A stretch of 64,000 bases of DNA from Allorhizobium paknamense (GTDB lineage: Bacteria > Pseudomonadota > Alphaproteobacteria > Rhizobiales > Rhizobiaceae). The notes beneath the pieces were generated by a model that ran no database searches, was not told the origin of the DNA, and worked only from the letters and a program-made list of their open reading frames with translations. The translations under genes and the position numbers were made by a program. The stretch covers positions 54,500-118,499 of the forward strand of contig NZ_JAUSWH010000017.1 of assembly GCF_030815125.1 (NCBI RefSeq), written 5' to 3'. Numbering within the stretch: the first letter of the stretch is position 1; every line of letters starts with the position of its first letter. Below, in pieces: positions 17,912-27,572 of the stretch.

Positions 17912-18537
17912 CTTTCCCTCTCCACAAGCGCAAGCGATCACTCCTTGACCTCCCGAAATCGAAGGGAGGGCAGGAGCCCGCTCCTGCTCCCGAGCTCGTG
18001 CGGAACAGCTGGAGAGAGGGGGACAAGCGCTAAACCGGAGGGGGATCACCCACCCGGAGGGCCGAGACGGATTTAATGGAAATGCGGCCGGTGCTGCAGG
18101 CCGTAGGCCGAAGCATGGGGAGACCGGTTTAGTGCTTGTGGGGGAGAGAGGGCAGAGCGCCTTTCTCCCCTCTCAGTGCGTTGAATCATGGCCACTGCGA
18201 TGAATGAGTGTAGCTGGCGACTTTTATTGTCGGGTCAACCGGTCACAAAGGATGCTTTTCTTCGACAAGTGTTTCGCCTTCTGACCTTGCCGACCTCGTT
18301 GATTAGGATGACGCTCGCTTGTGAGCCTACTTCCCTAACCTCCAAATACTGGGACGACTTCAATATGGACCAACCGTCAGAGCATTTAGATTCTTGACAC
18401 CGCCCTGGAGTGCATTCCCTTGCCCCCTTGTTCGGAAATCGGCCTTTTTCTGACAAGTTGAAATCGTTTCTTGGACTAGTCGAATGCCGCTTGACCGGTT
18501 AACATTGCCGTTAAGTTTTCAAAGTCCGGTGTTGTAA
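17912..18537. other. 626-base stretch without a recognised gene, before a resolvase gene
   Basis: Short open frames exist but none has a plausible start and composition. GC content falls from left to right towards the resolvase gene, marking the border between conjugation and cargo DNA. A resolvase binding (res) site would be expected near 18400-18537, but I cannot point to defined subsites. Confidence 0.4.
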
Positions 18538-19110
18538 ATGAATCAGCGTGTAGGATATGCGCGGGTTTCCTCGAAGGACGAGCATTTGGACCTGCAGCGT
18601 GACTCACTTCAGCTGGCTGGGTGCTGTGTCATTTTTGAGGAGGTCGCCAGCAGTAGGAGAGCCGTACGCCCAGAGCTTGAGCAGTGCCTCAAGGCGCTGC
18701 GTAGCGGTGACACGTTGGTTGTTTGGCGGCTAGATCGGCTCGGCCGCAGCCTGTCCGACTTGGTGAAGATTGTAGCCGATCTCGCACTCAGGGGCATCAA
18801 TTTCGAGAGCCTAACCGAGAAAATTGAGACATGCAGTGCCGATGGAAAGCTTGTCTTCAACGTCTTCGTAACCCTTCAGGAGTTCGAGCGGAGTTTGATC
18901 CGTGAGCGTACCCATGCCGGTCTTGCCGCAGCGCGCGCTAGGGGGCGCTCAGGTGGCCGCAAGCCCAAGCTGGGGGAAGAGCAATTGAAAGAAATAAAAG
19001 CCCTGCTGCGCGACCCAGACATTCAGGTGGCGGATGTGGCGCGGCGCTACGGGGTGTCGCGTACAACCCTTTATAAGCATGTTGGCGTTATCGTCCCGAG
19101 GAACCCATGA
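18538..19110 (+). CDS. Serine recombinase (resolvase/invertase family)
   Basis: 190-residue small serine recombinase. Catalytic domain with YARVSS (nucleophile Ser11) and the arginine motif RLDRLGRSLSDL around 60-72; long E helix (EFERSLIRERT) and a C-terminal helix-turn-helix (VADVARRYGVSRTTLYKHV, 160-178). Normal length, intact. It precedes the ATPase pair by about 120 bases and probably resolves or inverts DNA at nearby sites, acting as the mobility gene of the cargo. Whether it is resolvase or invertase cannot be told from sequence. Confidence 0.92.
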   Translation: MNQRVGYARVSSKDEHLDLQRDSLQLAGCCVIFEEVASSRRAVRPELEQCLKALRSGDTLVVWRLDRLGRSLSDLVKIVADLALRGINFESLTEKIETCSADGKLVFNVFVTLQEFERSLIRERTHAGLAAARARGRSGGRKPKLGEEQLKEIKALLRDPDIQVADVARRYGVSRTTLYKHVGVIVPRNP

Positions 19111-19233
19111 CTACAGTGTTACCCGCGCGCGTTGGAAATGAGAACATACGCAGCTTAATGGGCCTCAGAAGATATAGGCTCACCGCAGTTGGCGAATTCC
19201 AAAGAGCCTCACGATTTCCAAGGACAGGTGATA

Positions 19234-21873
19234 ATGGCTATCGTTTTTGAACATGGGGCGCAGTGGATTCGCGCAGACTTCCATTTGCATACCCGAGCAG
19301 ACCGCGAGTTCAAGTTCACTGGTGATGACAGCTTTTACAACAGTAACTATGTGGACGCGCTTGAGAACGCTGGAATTAAACTGGGTGTAGTTACTAATCA
19401 CAACAAGTTTAATGTCGATGAGTTCAAGGCACTACGCAAAACGGCCGTGAAAAAGGGTATCGCGTTGCTGCCCGGCGTCGAGCTGTCGGTCAATGATGGT
19501 GCCAATGGCATTCATACCCTCGTTGTCTTTTCCGACGACTGGTTGGCTGATGGTCATGACCATATAAATCCGTTCCTAGGAGTCGCGTTCGAAGGAAAGG
19601 TTCCTGCTCAGTACGAGCAAGAGAATGGGCGTTCCTCATTGTCGTTGCTGGAAACCATTAAGAAGCTAGAAAGCTATCACCGCGATTTCTTCCTCGTATT
19701 TGCTCATGTCGAAGCACCGAGCGGTCTTTGGGCCGAGCTAGATGGGGGACGTCTTGCAGAGCTGGGGCAGAACGAACTATTCCGCCGCCGCACGCTGGGT
19801 TTTCAGAAGGTTCGAACCTACAATAAACTGCAAGAGAAAAACAAACCCTGCCGAACAAAAGCACAGCAGCATCTTGGTGACTGGTATCCCGCTGAGCTCG
19901 AAGGTTGTGATGCCAAATGCATAGAGGAGATCGGTCAAGGTAAGTCCTGTTACCTCAAATTGGGCGAGCTGACCTTTGAAGCAGTAAAGTACGCCTTAAG
20001 TGATCCCGCTTCACGGGTTGTCACGGAGCCGCCCAAGCATCAGGCATCGCACATACGAAGCATTCGCTTTGATGGTGGCATACTCGATGGGCAGACGCTT
20101 CATTTCTCCTCCGAACTGAACACGCTGATCGGCATCCGGGGTAGCGGCAAGTCGTCCATCTTGGAGGCAGTGCGCTATGCCCTCGATATACCTCGTGGCG
20201 ATAAGTCGCAGGACACCAAATACAAGGACGAGCTGATCCGCCACACCCTGGGAAGTGGCGGGAAAGTGACGCTGACGGCTGTCGATGTCTATGGGCAGGA
20301 GTTCACTATTTCCCGTATTTTCCGAGAAGCGCCGAATGTCTACTTGGGCGGAAAGTTGCAGCCGGGCGTGTCGATCCGAGAAACAATTCTGCGGAGCCCG
20401 ATCTATTTTGGGCAGAAGGACCTCTCTAGCACTGGAGAAGGCTTCGAAACGGATTTGGTTGAAAAGCTCGTTGGTGAGCAACTACGTGTTTTGCGCGATG
20501 ATATTGAAACTCAGCGTCAACGCGTGCGTGAAACTGTTCAGCGTTGGCTGAAACTCAGTAATACTGCTGAACAAAAGCGCGAATACGAAACTCAGCTCAG
20601 CGATGCAAACTTCCGTTTGGCGAAATTTGCAGAGCATGGTGTTGCTGATAAGCTCCAAAAGCGTCTCGGATTCCAGCAGGACGCTACCGCACTCAACCGA
20701 ATGAACGAGCGAGCAGGTAACTTATTACTCGCGCTTAGCCAACTGATCGCCGAACATGAAGACGAGTTACGCAATGCAACAAGCTACGTTTCAAAGCAGA
20801 ATCCGAACTTTTTTGCCGCTTACTACACTGAGTTCTCTAAGCTTGTTGGTTTGATCGGGCAACTCAAGAAGATAGAAGAGGATGCGCGCGCTATCGCGGT
20901 TCGTCTCGGGAATAAGCAAGATGAATTCGAAGGCGCTAGAAGAAGCCTTCAAGAAGAGTTCGCTCAAGTCGAGCGGCAGTTGGCCCAAGAACTGAAGCAA
21001 ACGGGCATGACTGCCATTCAGCCGGACGACTTTCTGGCGCAACAGCAGCGCAAGACTAAGGCGGAGCAGATGCTTGATGCATTGGCAAAGCAGCAGTCGC
21101 AGCAGACCAGCATCCGCGATGCCATGTTTGCCGAAATCGACAAGCTCAACGAGCTTTGGCTGCAAGAGTTCAATACCATCAAAGTTGAGCTGGATCGCGT
21201 AAACGCGAATCATACCGCTCTTCAAATCGAAGCTGAGTTCAAAGGCGACAAGGAAGCTGCTATCAGCTTTATGCAGCAACTCTTTAAGGGCAGCAACATA
21301 CGCGAAGCCACCCTACGGTCAATCATGGAAGGTTATGCTGATTTTGGTGGACTACTGCGAGGGTTGCCGACTGCCTTGACTAAAGCGGGCAGTAACCCGG
21401 ATGTGTTTGAAAGGACCTTCATTCAGAATCTAATGGAATTAGTGACTTGGCAAGTGCCCAACCGTTTTGTGATCCGCTATCGAGGCAAGGAACTTAAGCA
21501 CCATTCGCTCGGGCAACGGGCTTCAGCATTGCTACTATACGTCCTGAGCCAGCGCCAGAACGATGTGATCATTATCGATCAGCCGGAAGACGACTTGGAC
21601 AACCAAACCATCTACGACGATGTAATCAAGCTGATCCGTGCGATGAAGTCATATGCCCAATTCATCTTCGTCACCCATAATGCCAATTTTCCGGTGCTGG
21701 GTGATGCAGAGCAAGTACATGCCTGCAAGTACCAAGAGGAAAAGGTGGTCGTTCAAAGCGGCAGCGTTGATGCTCGTCCGGTGCAAGACGCGATCATCAA
21801 CATAATGGAGGGGGGCCAGGAAGCCTTCAACCGACGCAAAGAGGTTTATAATCTATGGAAACTACAGAGCTGA
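19234..21873 (+). CDS. TrlF-type PHP domain plus SMC-like ATPase, putative defence protein
   Basis: 879 residues from the ATG at 19234 (AAGGA nine bases upstream); a TTG at 19189 is the alternative. N-terminal PHP-type phosphoesterase/nuclease-like domain with DFHLHT and TNHN metal-binding motifs; then an SMC/Rad50-like ATPase with Walker A GIRGSGKSS, a long coiled-coil insertion, a signature-like SLGQRASALLL and Walker B IIIDQPEDDLD followed by THNANFP. The architecture fits TrlF-family ATPases, which are often found in defence islands. It overlaps the next gene by 19 bases. Target and trigger are unknown. Confidence 0.85.
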   Translation: MAIVFEHGAQWIRADFHLHTRADREFKFTGDDSFYNSNYVDALENAGIKLGVVTNHNKFNVDEFKALRKTAVKKGIALLPGVELSVNDGANGIHTLVVFSDDWLADGHDHINPFLGVAFEGKVPAQYEQENGRSSLSLLETIKKLESYHRDFFLVFAHVEAPSGLWAELDGGRLAELGQNELFRRRTLGFQKVRTYNKLQEKNKPCRTKAQQHLGDWYPAELEGCDAKCIEEIGQGKSCYLKLGELTFEAVKYALSDPASRVVTEPPKHQASHIRSIRFDGGILDGQTLHFSSELNTLIGIRGSGKSSILEAVRYALDIPRGDKSQDTKYKDELIRHTLGSGGKVTLTAVDVYGQEFTISRIFREAPNVYLGGKLQPGVSIRETILRSPIYFGQKDLSSTGEGFETDLVEKLVGEQLRVLRDDIETQRQRVRETVQRWLKLSNTAEQKREYETQLSDANFRLAKFAEHGVADKLQKRLGFQQDATALNRMNERAGNLLLALSQLIAEHEDELRNATSYVSKQNPNFFAAYYTEFSKLVGLIGQLKKIEEDARAIAVRLGNKQDEFEGARRSLQEEFAQVERQLAQELKQTGMTAIQPDDFLAQQQRKTKAEQMLDALAKQQSQQTSIRDAMFAEIDKLNELWLQEFNTIKVELDRVNANHTALQIEAEFKGDKEAAISFMQQLFKGSNIREATLRSIMEGYADFGGLLRGLPTALTKAGSNPDVFERTFIQNLMELVTWQVPNRFVIRYRGKELKHHSLGQRASALLLYVLSQRQNDVIIIDQPEDDLDNQTIYDDVIKLIRAMKSYAQFIFVTHNANFPVLGDAEQVHACKYQEEKVVVQSGSVDARPVQDAIINIMEGGQEAFNRRKEVYNLWKLQS

Positions 21874-23027
21874 TCGACCTCGTCAGCAGGGGCGAGGATA
21901 GTAGGCAGCAATTCAAGGCAGACATGACCAATGCGGATTCTCTGGCAAGTGAGATAGTGGCTTTTTGCAACACCGCTGGAGGCCGAATTTTTATTGGCGT
22001 CAATGACGATGGCTCCGTGCGTGGACTATCGGGCGCAGACTTGGCGCGTCTTAACCAACTGGTTGCTAATGCGGCGTCGCAAAACGTTCGCCCCGCAGTG
22101 AATCCGATTACAGAGAATGTACCGCATCCAAATGGTACGGTAATGGTAATATCCATTCCCGAAGGCTTCAGTAAGCCTTACATGGACAGAAATGGTGCGA
22201 TATGGGTGAAAAACGGTTCGGACAAGCGCCGCGCGACTTCCCGTGAAGAGCTTCAGCGTTTGTTTCAGCAGGCTGGTTTGGTACACGCTGATGAAACGCC
22301 CGTCGCTGGCTTGGGTGCGGGCGATGTGGACTTATCCTATTTTGAAGCCTTCTTCGAACAGCAATTCGGGGAAGCGCTCTCCCAACACAACCAGCCGCTG
22401 CCGGTCGTGCTCACAAACATGAATCTCATGAACAAAGGTCAGCTTAATGTCGCGGGCGGCTTGTTGTTCGCCAGAGCGCCGCAGTACGCGTTGCCAGCGT
22501 TTATCGTCAAAGCCGTAGCCTTTGTCGGAAACCAGATTGAGGACGATCGCTACATTGATAGCAGGGATATCAACGGCAGACTCGCCGATGTGTTCCAGCA
22601 AACGCTGGGATTTATCGTCTCAAACACTCGTGCACTGCAGGGCGAGCAAGGGTTTAATTCCCAAGGCGAGGCCGAGATTCCACGCATTGTTTGGGAGGAG
22701 CTGGTTGCGAATGCCCTTATCCACCGTGATTACTTCATCAGCGCCCCGGTTCGTGTGCTCGTGTTTGCAGATCGGGTTGAGATCGTCAGCCCCGGACACT
22801 TACCCAACAATCTGACCGTTGAAAACGTTAAAGCAGGCAACTCTAATATGCGTAATCCGATATTAGCGTCGTTCGCCGCTAAGCTTTTGCCGTACCGCGG
22901 CTTGGGAAGTGGTCTTTTGCGTTCTTTGCGGGCGTGGCCTCAGATCGAACTCATCGATGATCGGGCTGGTAATTTGTTCAAGGTAATCGTGACGCGGCCG
23001 AACTTTTCGCGGGCGGGCGACAATTGA
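21855..23027 (+). CDS. AlbA_2 (Schlafen-like) domain and RecG-type ATPase-fold protein
   Basis: 390 residues. N-terminal AlbA_2/divergent Schlafen-like domain: ESRQ-type motif (EDSRQQFK), then IVAFCNTAGGRIFIGVNDDGSVRGL. C-terminal GHKL/HATPase_c_4 region: EELVANALIHRDY, VEIVSPGHLPNN, GLGSGLLRSL. Such proteins occur as DNA- or RNA-binding regulators or effectors in defence loci. An AGAGG site lies before its ATG inside the end of the upstream ATPase gene, so the two are translationally coupled and likely work together. Confidence 0.85.
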   Translation: METTELIDLVSRGEDSRQQFKADMTNADSLASEIVAFCNTAGGRIFIGVNDDGSVRGLSGADLARLNQLVANAASQNVRPAVNPITENVPHPNGTVMVISIPEGFSKPYMDRNGAIWVKNGSDKRRATSREELQRLFQQAGLVHADETPVAGLGAGDVDLSYFEAFFEQQFGEALSQHNQPLPVVLTNMNLMNKGQLNVAGGLLFARAPQYALPAFIVKAVAFVGNQIEDDRYIDSRDINGRLADVFQQTLGFIVSNTRALQGEQGFNSQGEAEIPRIVWEELVANALIHRDYFISAPVRVLVFADRVEIVSPGHLPNNLTVENVKAGNSNMRNPILASFAAKLLPYRGLGSGLLRSLRAWPQIELIDDRAGNLFKVIVTRPNFSRAGDN

Positions 23028-23351
23028 CGCCCAAGTCACGAGAAGTCCGTCAGTTGATTGAGCCGAACATAGCATTGCTCCTAAAAATACTTCGCAAAAT
23101 GTTTGCAGCTCATCGTTGCAAATGGGCCAGAGCTTACTTCAAAATGGATTAGTTCAACGGGGCAAGGTCACACAAGGTGAAATCAATTCTTGGTAGGCGA
23201 GTGTGAGAAACAATCTGCTATTGTCGCTAGTACCGGAGAATTCTAGGAAATTTGGGTTGTAATATTGGAGCTATTATCTTCCTTAGAGCCTCGTATTTGC
23301 CAGTGGGTCGCTAACAGCAATGAACCTATTCGGGCATAGTTACATCTTTTC
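23028..23351. other. 324-base non-coding stretch after the ATPase pair
   Basis: AT-richer than the flanks. No convincing open frame, hairpin terminator or recombinase site was recognised. It separates the ATPase operon from a convergent serine-recombinase gene. Confidence 0.4.
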
Positions 23352-23906
23352 TTAGAAAGATGCGGTGTCTCTAAGTGCACGATAAACGCTCGCCCGACCT
23401 ATGTTCAGCGCCTTGGCTATGTCTGTTGGTCCCATCCCGTCGGACTTCAGTCGGCGGATCTCAGAAACATCAACATGGGGTTTTCTGCCTTTGTACACCC
23501 CTCTGCTTTTCGCTGCGGCGATGCCTTCCATCTGTCGTTCTCTACGAAGGTTCGTCTCGAACTCAGCAAACACGCCGAGCATATCAAGGAAAGCTTTGCC
23601 GGCCGCGGAGCTGGTGTCGATCGGCTGTTCCGTCGCCTTCAGCGTCACCCCTTTTTGCTTGAGCAGCCGTACGATGTCCTGCAGATCCCCAACTGACCGG
23701 GCCAGCCGATCGACACGCGTCACGACCAGGCTATCGCCTTCGCGCATGAATTCCAGAAGCGTGTTAAGCTCCTTCCGATCCAGCTTGGTCGATCCGGATT
23801 TCTTTTCCGCCCGGATGACCGTGCAACCGGCCGCCTTCAGAGCTGCCTCTTGAATCGCCAGATCCTGATCGATGGTGCTGACCCGCGCATACCCGTAAAT
23901 TGCCAT
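23352..23906 (-). CDS. Serine recombinase (Tn3-type resolvase)
   Basis: 184 residues from the ATG at 23906; a TTG four codons upstream is the alternative start. YGYARVSTIDQD carries the nucleophile Ser10; VTRVDRLARSVGDL is the arginine motif; EFETNLRRERQ the long helix; C-terminal HTH (MGPTDIAKALNIGRASVYRAL). Intact and clearly different from the recombinase at 18538. Its gene faces away from a set of repeated heptamers that may be its binding sites. Confidence 0.93.
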   Translation of the reverse strand: MAIYGYARVSTIDQDLAIQEAALKAAGCTVIRAEKKSGSTKLDRKELNTLLEFMREGDSLVVTRVDRLARSVGDLQDIVRLLKQKGVTLKATEQPIDTSSAAGKAFLDMLGVFAEFETNLRRERQMEGIAAAKSRGVYKGRKPHVDVSEIRRLKSDGMGPTDIAKALNIGRASVYRALRDTASF

Positions 23907-23910
23907 GAAA

Positions 23911-24007
23911 CGTCTCAATAGGTTCTAGACCTTCAATGGGTAGCGTCTCATAACTACAAAATCAACCCAAATGATACACTGATTTATGTCTCACGGAGAT
24001 TGTCTCA
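23911..24007. repeat. Four same-orientation copies of YGTCTCA upstream of the resolvase gene
   Basis: CGTCTCA at 23911-23917 and 23944-23950, TGTCTCA at 23987-23993 and 24001-24007. They cover the promoter side of the minus-strand recombinase gene. Repeats in this position are compatible with resolvase or regulator binding, but resolvase subsites are normally inverted pairs, which I do not see. Confidence 0.35.
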
Positions 24008-24322
24008 GGAGGTATACCCTAACGATGCTTTGCCGGATTAAGGGGCGGGCCGCTGATACATAGTCTGGATCGCGATGGAGAACACAAAAATCTCCCCAAG
24101 CAACCGATTCCCGAAGACGAATCGCAATTCGAATGTTCAATCGATCGCGCCTTCACCTCGGCAGGCCAAGGCGCATCCGCCTCACGTCTTACAAGGCAAT
24201 GCAGCTCGCAAAGCCGAGAGCTTGGAAGAATTCTGATTGTGTGATCTGGTGCATGGCACTCATCTCCCACGAGCGCACTCTTTCATTGTGCAGATATGAT
24301 TCGCTCCGAGATGAGGTCATCC

Positions 24323-24472
24323 ATGACTGTCGTTCGCTTTCCAAACGCATCCGATCCTTCTGTTTCCACCAAAGGGACAGGCGAAGAGACGGCAGAGGCA
24401 CATGAGGCGCTGCAGGCCTACTGTCGTTCCTTGCGGAAGCTCGTTGGGCTTCTCTGTGAGCAGGTAGAATAG
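24323..24472 (+). CDS. Possible 49-aa protein
   Basis: Begins MTVVRFPNASDP and ends VGLLCEQVE, with a GAGGT site six bases before the ATG. The C-terminal part (ETAEAHEALQAYCRSLRKL) would form an amphipathic helix. Too short to recognise; retained because start, spacing and composition look gene-like. Confidence 0.35.
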   Translation: MTVVRFPNASDPSVSTKGTGEETAEAHEALQAYCRSLRKLVGLLCEQVE

Positions 24473-24762
24473 GGGTAGATGAAACATCAAGAAGAATTGA
24501 AGGCCGTTCTGCCGCGATTGTAATGATTTTATGCAAAATTAAAATTCAGATCAAAAATTTATATAAGAAAAGATTCTAAATCGTGTCATGAATTGTAATT
24601 TACATTTCATGATTATGATTAAAATATATATTCGAATTAATGATATTTTCTCACATTTTGTATATAGTTACATTCTATAAAATGCATAGACTTTGATGTA
24701 ATAATTAATTAAATAATTAATGCTAAATTTGGCTTTGAAGAAATCTAACGCTGGAACCGAGC
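24473..24762. other. Very AT-rich leader upstream of the chemoreceptor gene
   Basis: About 24515-24745 is markedly AT-rich (repeated TTAATTAAATAATTAA-like and TATATA runs), in strong contrast with the GC-rich genes around it. It probably contains the chemoreceptor promoter; such tracts in rhizobia are often bound by silencers of the MucR/Ros or H-NS type (inference). No gene fits here. Confidence 0.5.
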
Positions 24763-26700
24763 ATGAAACGACCTTCACTTCGCATGGCTCTGATCGGAAT
24801 GCTTGGCTTTATCGCCCTGGCTGTCGCAGCTCTTTCTATTACGAGTGTTTCAAGCATCTCTTTCATGCGGTCTGAAACCGCTGATATTGGCGATTACTGG
24901 ATGGAGCGTTTGCTCACCGCTCGCGACATCAAGGGTGAGTTTGCGAATATCCGGCTCGCTCTGGCTCGACACGCCATGGTGACTGACAAGGCCGGGCTAG
25001 ATGCAGAGCAGCAAACTTTGAGAGGCTTTGAGGCAGCACTCCGTGATGCAATGGCACGCTATGAGGCGAAGGTCCGGACAGAAACGGGTCGCAAGCTTAT
25101 CAATGATCTCAAGCCACTTGTTGCGGGATACGATAACGCAGCAAAGTGGTATGTCGATCAAGTCGCGGCAGGAAATATTCCGAACGCGATCGAGTATTTC
25201 AAGGTCGAAATGAAGCCACGCGCCGACGCGGTAAACGCAAAGATCAACGAACTGGTCGATGCGATCATTGCAAATTCCAAAAGTGTCGTTACCGATGCCG
25301 AAAGCGCTGCAGGCAATTCATTCGGGACCGTCATCTCACTTTCGATCGCAACTTTGACGATCTGCTCCGCCGGCATGTATTTCGCTGTTGTCGGCATCGC
25401 GCGGCCCATCAATGCGATAACCGAGGCCATGCGCCGTCTGGCCGGCGGTGATGACCAGAGCAGAATTCCCTTCGAGGGCCGCTCGGACGAGGTCGGAGCC
25501 ATGGCTTCTGCTGTTGAAGTCTTCCGGCAGAATTCGCTGTCCAACAAGCGTCTCGAACAGGAGGCTCTGGCCAATCGCTCGGAGGCCGAGAAGCAGCGCG
25601 AGGCCGAACAACAGCGAACTGCCCGTGAGGCTGAGCAGCTGCGTATTGCAAGCTCGGCACTCGGTGCGGGTCTGAAGCGGCTTGCCGGTGGCGACCTTGC
25701 CTGTCGGATCCAGACGCAATTTGCGCCGGAATACGAGCCTCTTCGCCAGGATTTCAATGCGACTGTCGAACAACTCAGCCAGACGGTCAGCGCGGTTATT
25801 ACTGCGGTTGGCAACATGGATTCCGGGACACGCGAGATTGCCTCCGGTGCGAATGATCTATCCAAACGCACTGAGCAGCAGGCAGCAGCCCTTGAGGAAA
25901 CAGCTGCTGCGCTCGATCAGATCACGGCAAACGTTTCCAGTTCCTCCAAAATGACTGAGGAAGCAAGGTCGGTGGCCCAGGCTGCAACGCACAGTGCCAC
26001 GCAGTCAGCAAATGTCGTGGCTCATGCCGAAGAAGCGATGCAGCGTATCGAAAGCAGCTCACAGCAGATCTCCAACATCATCGGGGTCATTGACGAGATT
26101 GCGTTCCAGACGAACCTGCTGGCACTCAACGCAGGTGTCGAGGCAGCACGCGCCGGGGAGGCCGGAAAAGGTTTCGCGGTTGTCGCGCAGGAAGTTCGTG
26201 AACTTGCCCAACGCTCAGCTCAGGCCGCCAAGGAGATCAAGGGCCTCATCCAGAATTCGACCGGCGAAGTTGAAGGCGGCGTAAAGCTTGTCCGTCAGAC
26301 TGGCGAAGCGCTCAAGACGATCGGTGATCACATCACCCGGATCAACAGCTTCATGGAGTCGATTGCGACCTCTTCGCGTGAACAATCCACAGGACTGACC
26401 GAGGTCAACGTTGCGGTCAACCAGATGGATCAAACGACGCAGCAGAACGCAGCAATGGTCGAGCAATCAACAGCTGCAGCCGCTTCACTTTCGCAGGAAG
26501 CAGGCAAACTGCGGGAACTGGTTTCCATGTTCCAACTGGAGGCCTCTGCGGTTTCGCATTCCTCTGCCTTGCGACAGGTCGCACAGACAATGGCCCAGCC
26601 TGCGCCGGCGTCCGCCCCAGCACGGCCGCGCGTCGCCCGCGCACTCCCTCAAACGCAAGGCAATGTGGCACATAAGGCCGATGACTGGCAGGAGTTCTGA
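24763..26700 (+). CDS. Methyl-accepting chemotaxis protein
   Basis: 645-residue transmembrane chemoreceptor. TM1 at about 9-32, a helical periplasmic ligand domain (about 33-185), TM2 at about 186-210, a HAMP domain (ARPINAITEAMRRLAGGD), a second HAMP-like stretch (about 300-350) and the signalling domain with the highly conserved hairpin tip EIAFQTNLLALNAGVEAARAG split here only for brevity. The C terminus DDWQEF resembles the W-x-x-F tail that docks methyltransferase CheR. Ligand unknown. Single-gene transcript ended by a strong terminator. Confidence 0.95.
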   Translation: MKRPSLRMALIGMLGFIALAVAALSITSVSSISFMRSETADIGDYWMERLLTARDIKGEFANIRLALARHAMVTDKAGLDAEQQTLRGFEAALRDAMARYEAKVRTETGRKLINDLKPLVAGYDNAAKWYVDQVAAGNIPNAIEYFKVEMKPRADAVNAKINELVDAIIANSKSVVTDAESAAGNSFGTVISLSIATLTICSAGMYFAVVGIARPINAITEAMRRLAGGDDQSRIPFEGRSDEVGAMASAVEVFRQNSLSNKRLEQEALANRSEAEKQREAEQQRTAREAEQLRIASSALGAGLKRLAGGDLACRIQTQFAPEYEPLRQDFNATVEQLSQTVSAVITAVGNMDSGTREIASGANDLSKRTEQQAAALEETAAALDQITANVSSSSKMTEEARSVAQAATHSATQSANVVAHAEEAMQRIESSSQQISNIIGVIDEIAFQTNLLALNAGVEAARAGEAGKGFAVVAQEVRELAQRSAQAAKEIKGLIQNSTGEVEGGVKLVRQTGEALKTIGDHITRINSFMESIATSSREQSTGLTEVNVAVNQMDQTTQQNAAMVEQSTAAAASLSQEAGKLRELVSMFQLEASAVSHSSALRQVAQTMAQPAPASAPARPRVARALPQTQGNVAHKADDWQEF

Positions 26701-26726
26701 GGATTAAGCCTAGGAGCTGATTGAAA

Positions 26727-26754
26727 TGGCCCGACATGACTCGGGCCAATTTTC
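26727..26754 (+). terminator. Rho-independent terminator of the chemoreceptor gene
   Basis: Perfect 8-bp stem TGGCCCGA/TCGGGCCA with a 6-base loop, followed by ATTTTCT, 27 bases after the stop codon. Confidence 0.85.
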
Positions 26755-26917
26755 TAAAATATCTAATGTAGTTTGGGACCGCCGGCTCTCTGATACCGCC
26801 TGATGAAATTAATCCTCAGCTCAGAAGACCCAAGACCCTTAGGAAACCATTTGAGGGTCTCCGGACTTGGTCAGCGCCTCTTCAATTAAATGACGTTACA
26901 GCCTTTCAATGCTTAGA

Positions 26918-27532
26918 CTAAAAAAGAGCCGTAAACACGAGTGATCCGGCCGTGATTGCCAGATAGTAGCAGGCAAAACAGGCAGCCACCAGGACCACCA
27001 TCGCCAGCAGGATCATAAGTCCGTCCTGTTCAGCCAGCGAAATGGCGATGAGGACAATCGAGATTGCGGGGAGGGTGTTCCCAAACGGTATCGGCAGTGC
27101 GATCAGCAAGGCGAGAAGCAGGACGGGGATCGCCAGAAGAACCCGCGCGCCTCGCCCCGTCAAGCGTGCGAGCCTTCCTGGCTGAAGCATGGCTTCGATT
27201 CTGAGGATCGTCGGTCTCGTACCGTTGACCGCCGCCGCGACCACCTTTATCGGCAACATTCGTCGTCCGACGAATTCGGGAAGCCAGAGGTTCTGACGAC
27301 CGAACAGCATTTGCACTGCGACGAAAGCCAGACAGGTGCCAAAAACCGGCCCTAATGGGTTGGGTATCGGTACAACAGCGGGAATTGCAAGCATCAGCAA
27401 GGCAATCGCCACGCCAAGACGTCCCTCCCGCAACAAGATCGTTCTTATATGCAGACCGTCGTTGCGCTTTGCGGTCTCAAGCAATTCCAGGAGATAGTCC
27501 GATCCCTTCATTGCTATACTCCCATCAGTCAT
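26918..27532 (-). CDS. exoD: ExoD-family membrane protein
   Basis: 204 residues. An N-terminal soluble segment (about 1-38, ending LLREGRLGVAIALL) and four to five hydrophobic helices, with the family phrase GPVFGTCLAFVAVQMLFGR. ExoD proteins are linked to exopolysaccharide production in rhizobia, with mechanism unclear. GAGGA six bases upstream supports the ATG at 27532; a second ATG seven codons later also has a good site. It lies 40 bases downstream of terC and may share its transcript. Confidence 0.85.
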   Translation of the reverse strand: MTDGSIAMKGSDYLLELLETAKRNDGLHIRTILLREGRLGVAIALLMLAIPAVVPIPNPLGPVFGTCLAFVAVQMLFGRQNLWLPEFVGRRMLPIKVVAAAVNGTRPTILRIEAMLQPGRLARLTGRGARVLLAIPVLLLALLIALPIPFGNTLPAISIVLIAISLAEQDGLMILLAMVVLVAACFACYYLAITAGSLVFTALF

Positions 27533-27572
27533 CGACGTTCCTCAAAACGAAAACACACAGGCCGACCGGGGG

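Noticed and set aside
17912..18537. A defined res site for the recombinase at 18538
   Set aside because: Expected by analogy, but no inverted 12-bp subsites could be recognised by eye.
19234..23027. Naming the ATPase pair Menshen or another specific defence system
   Set aside because: The components are recalled only approximately and no third gene fits; profile searches are needed.
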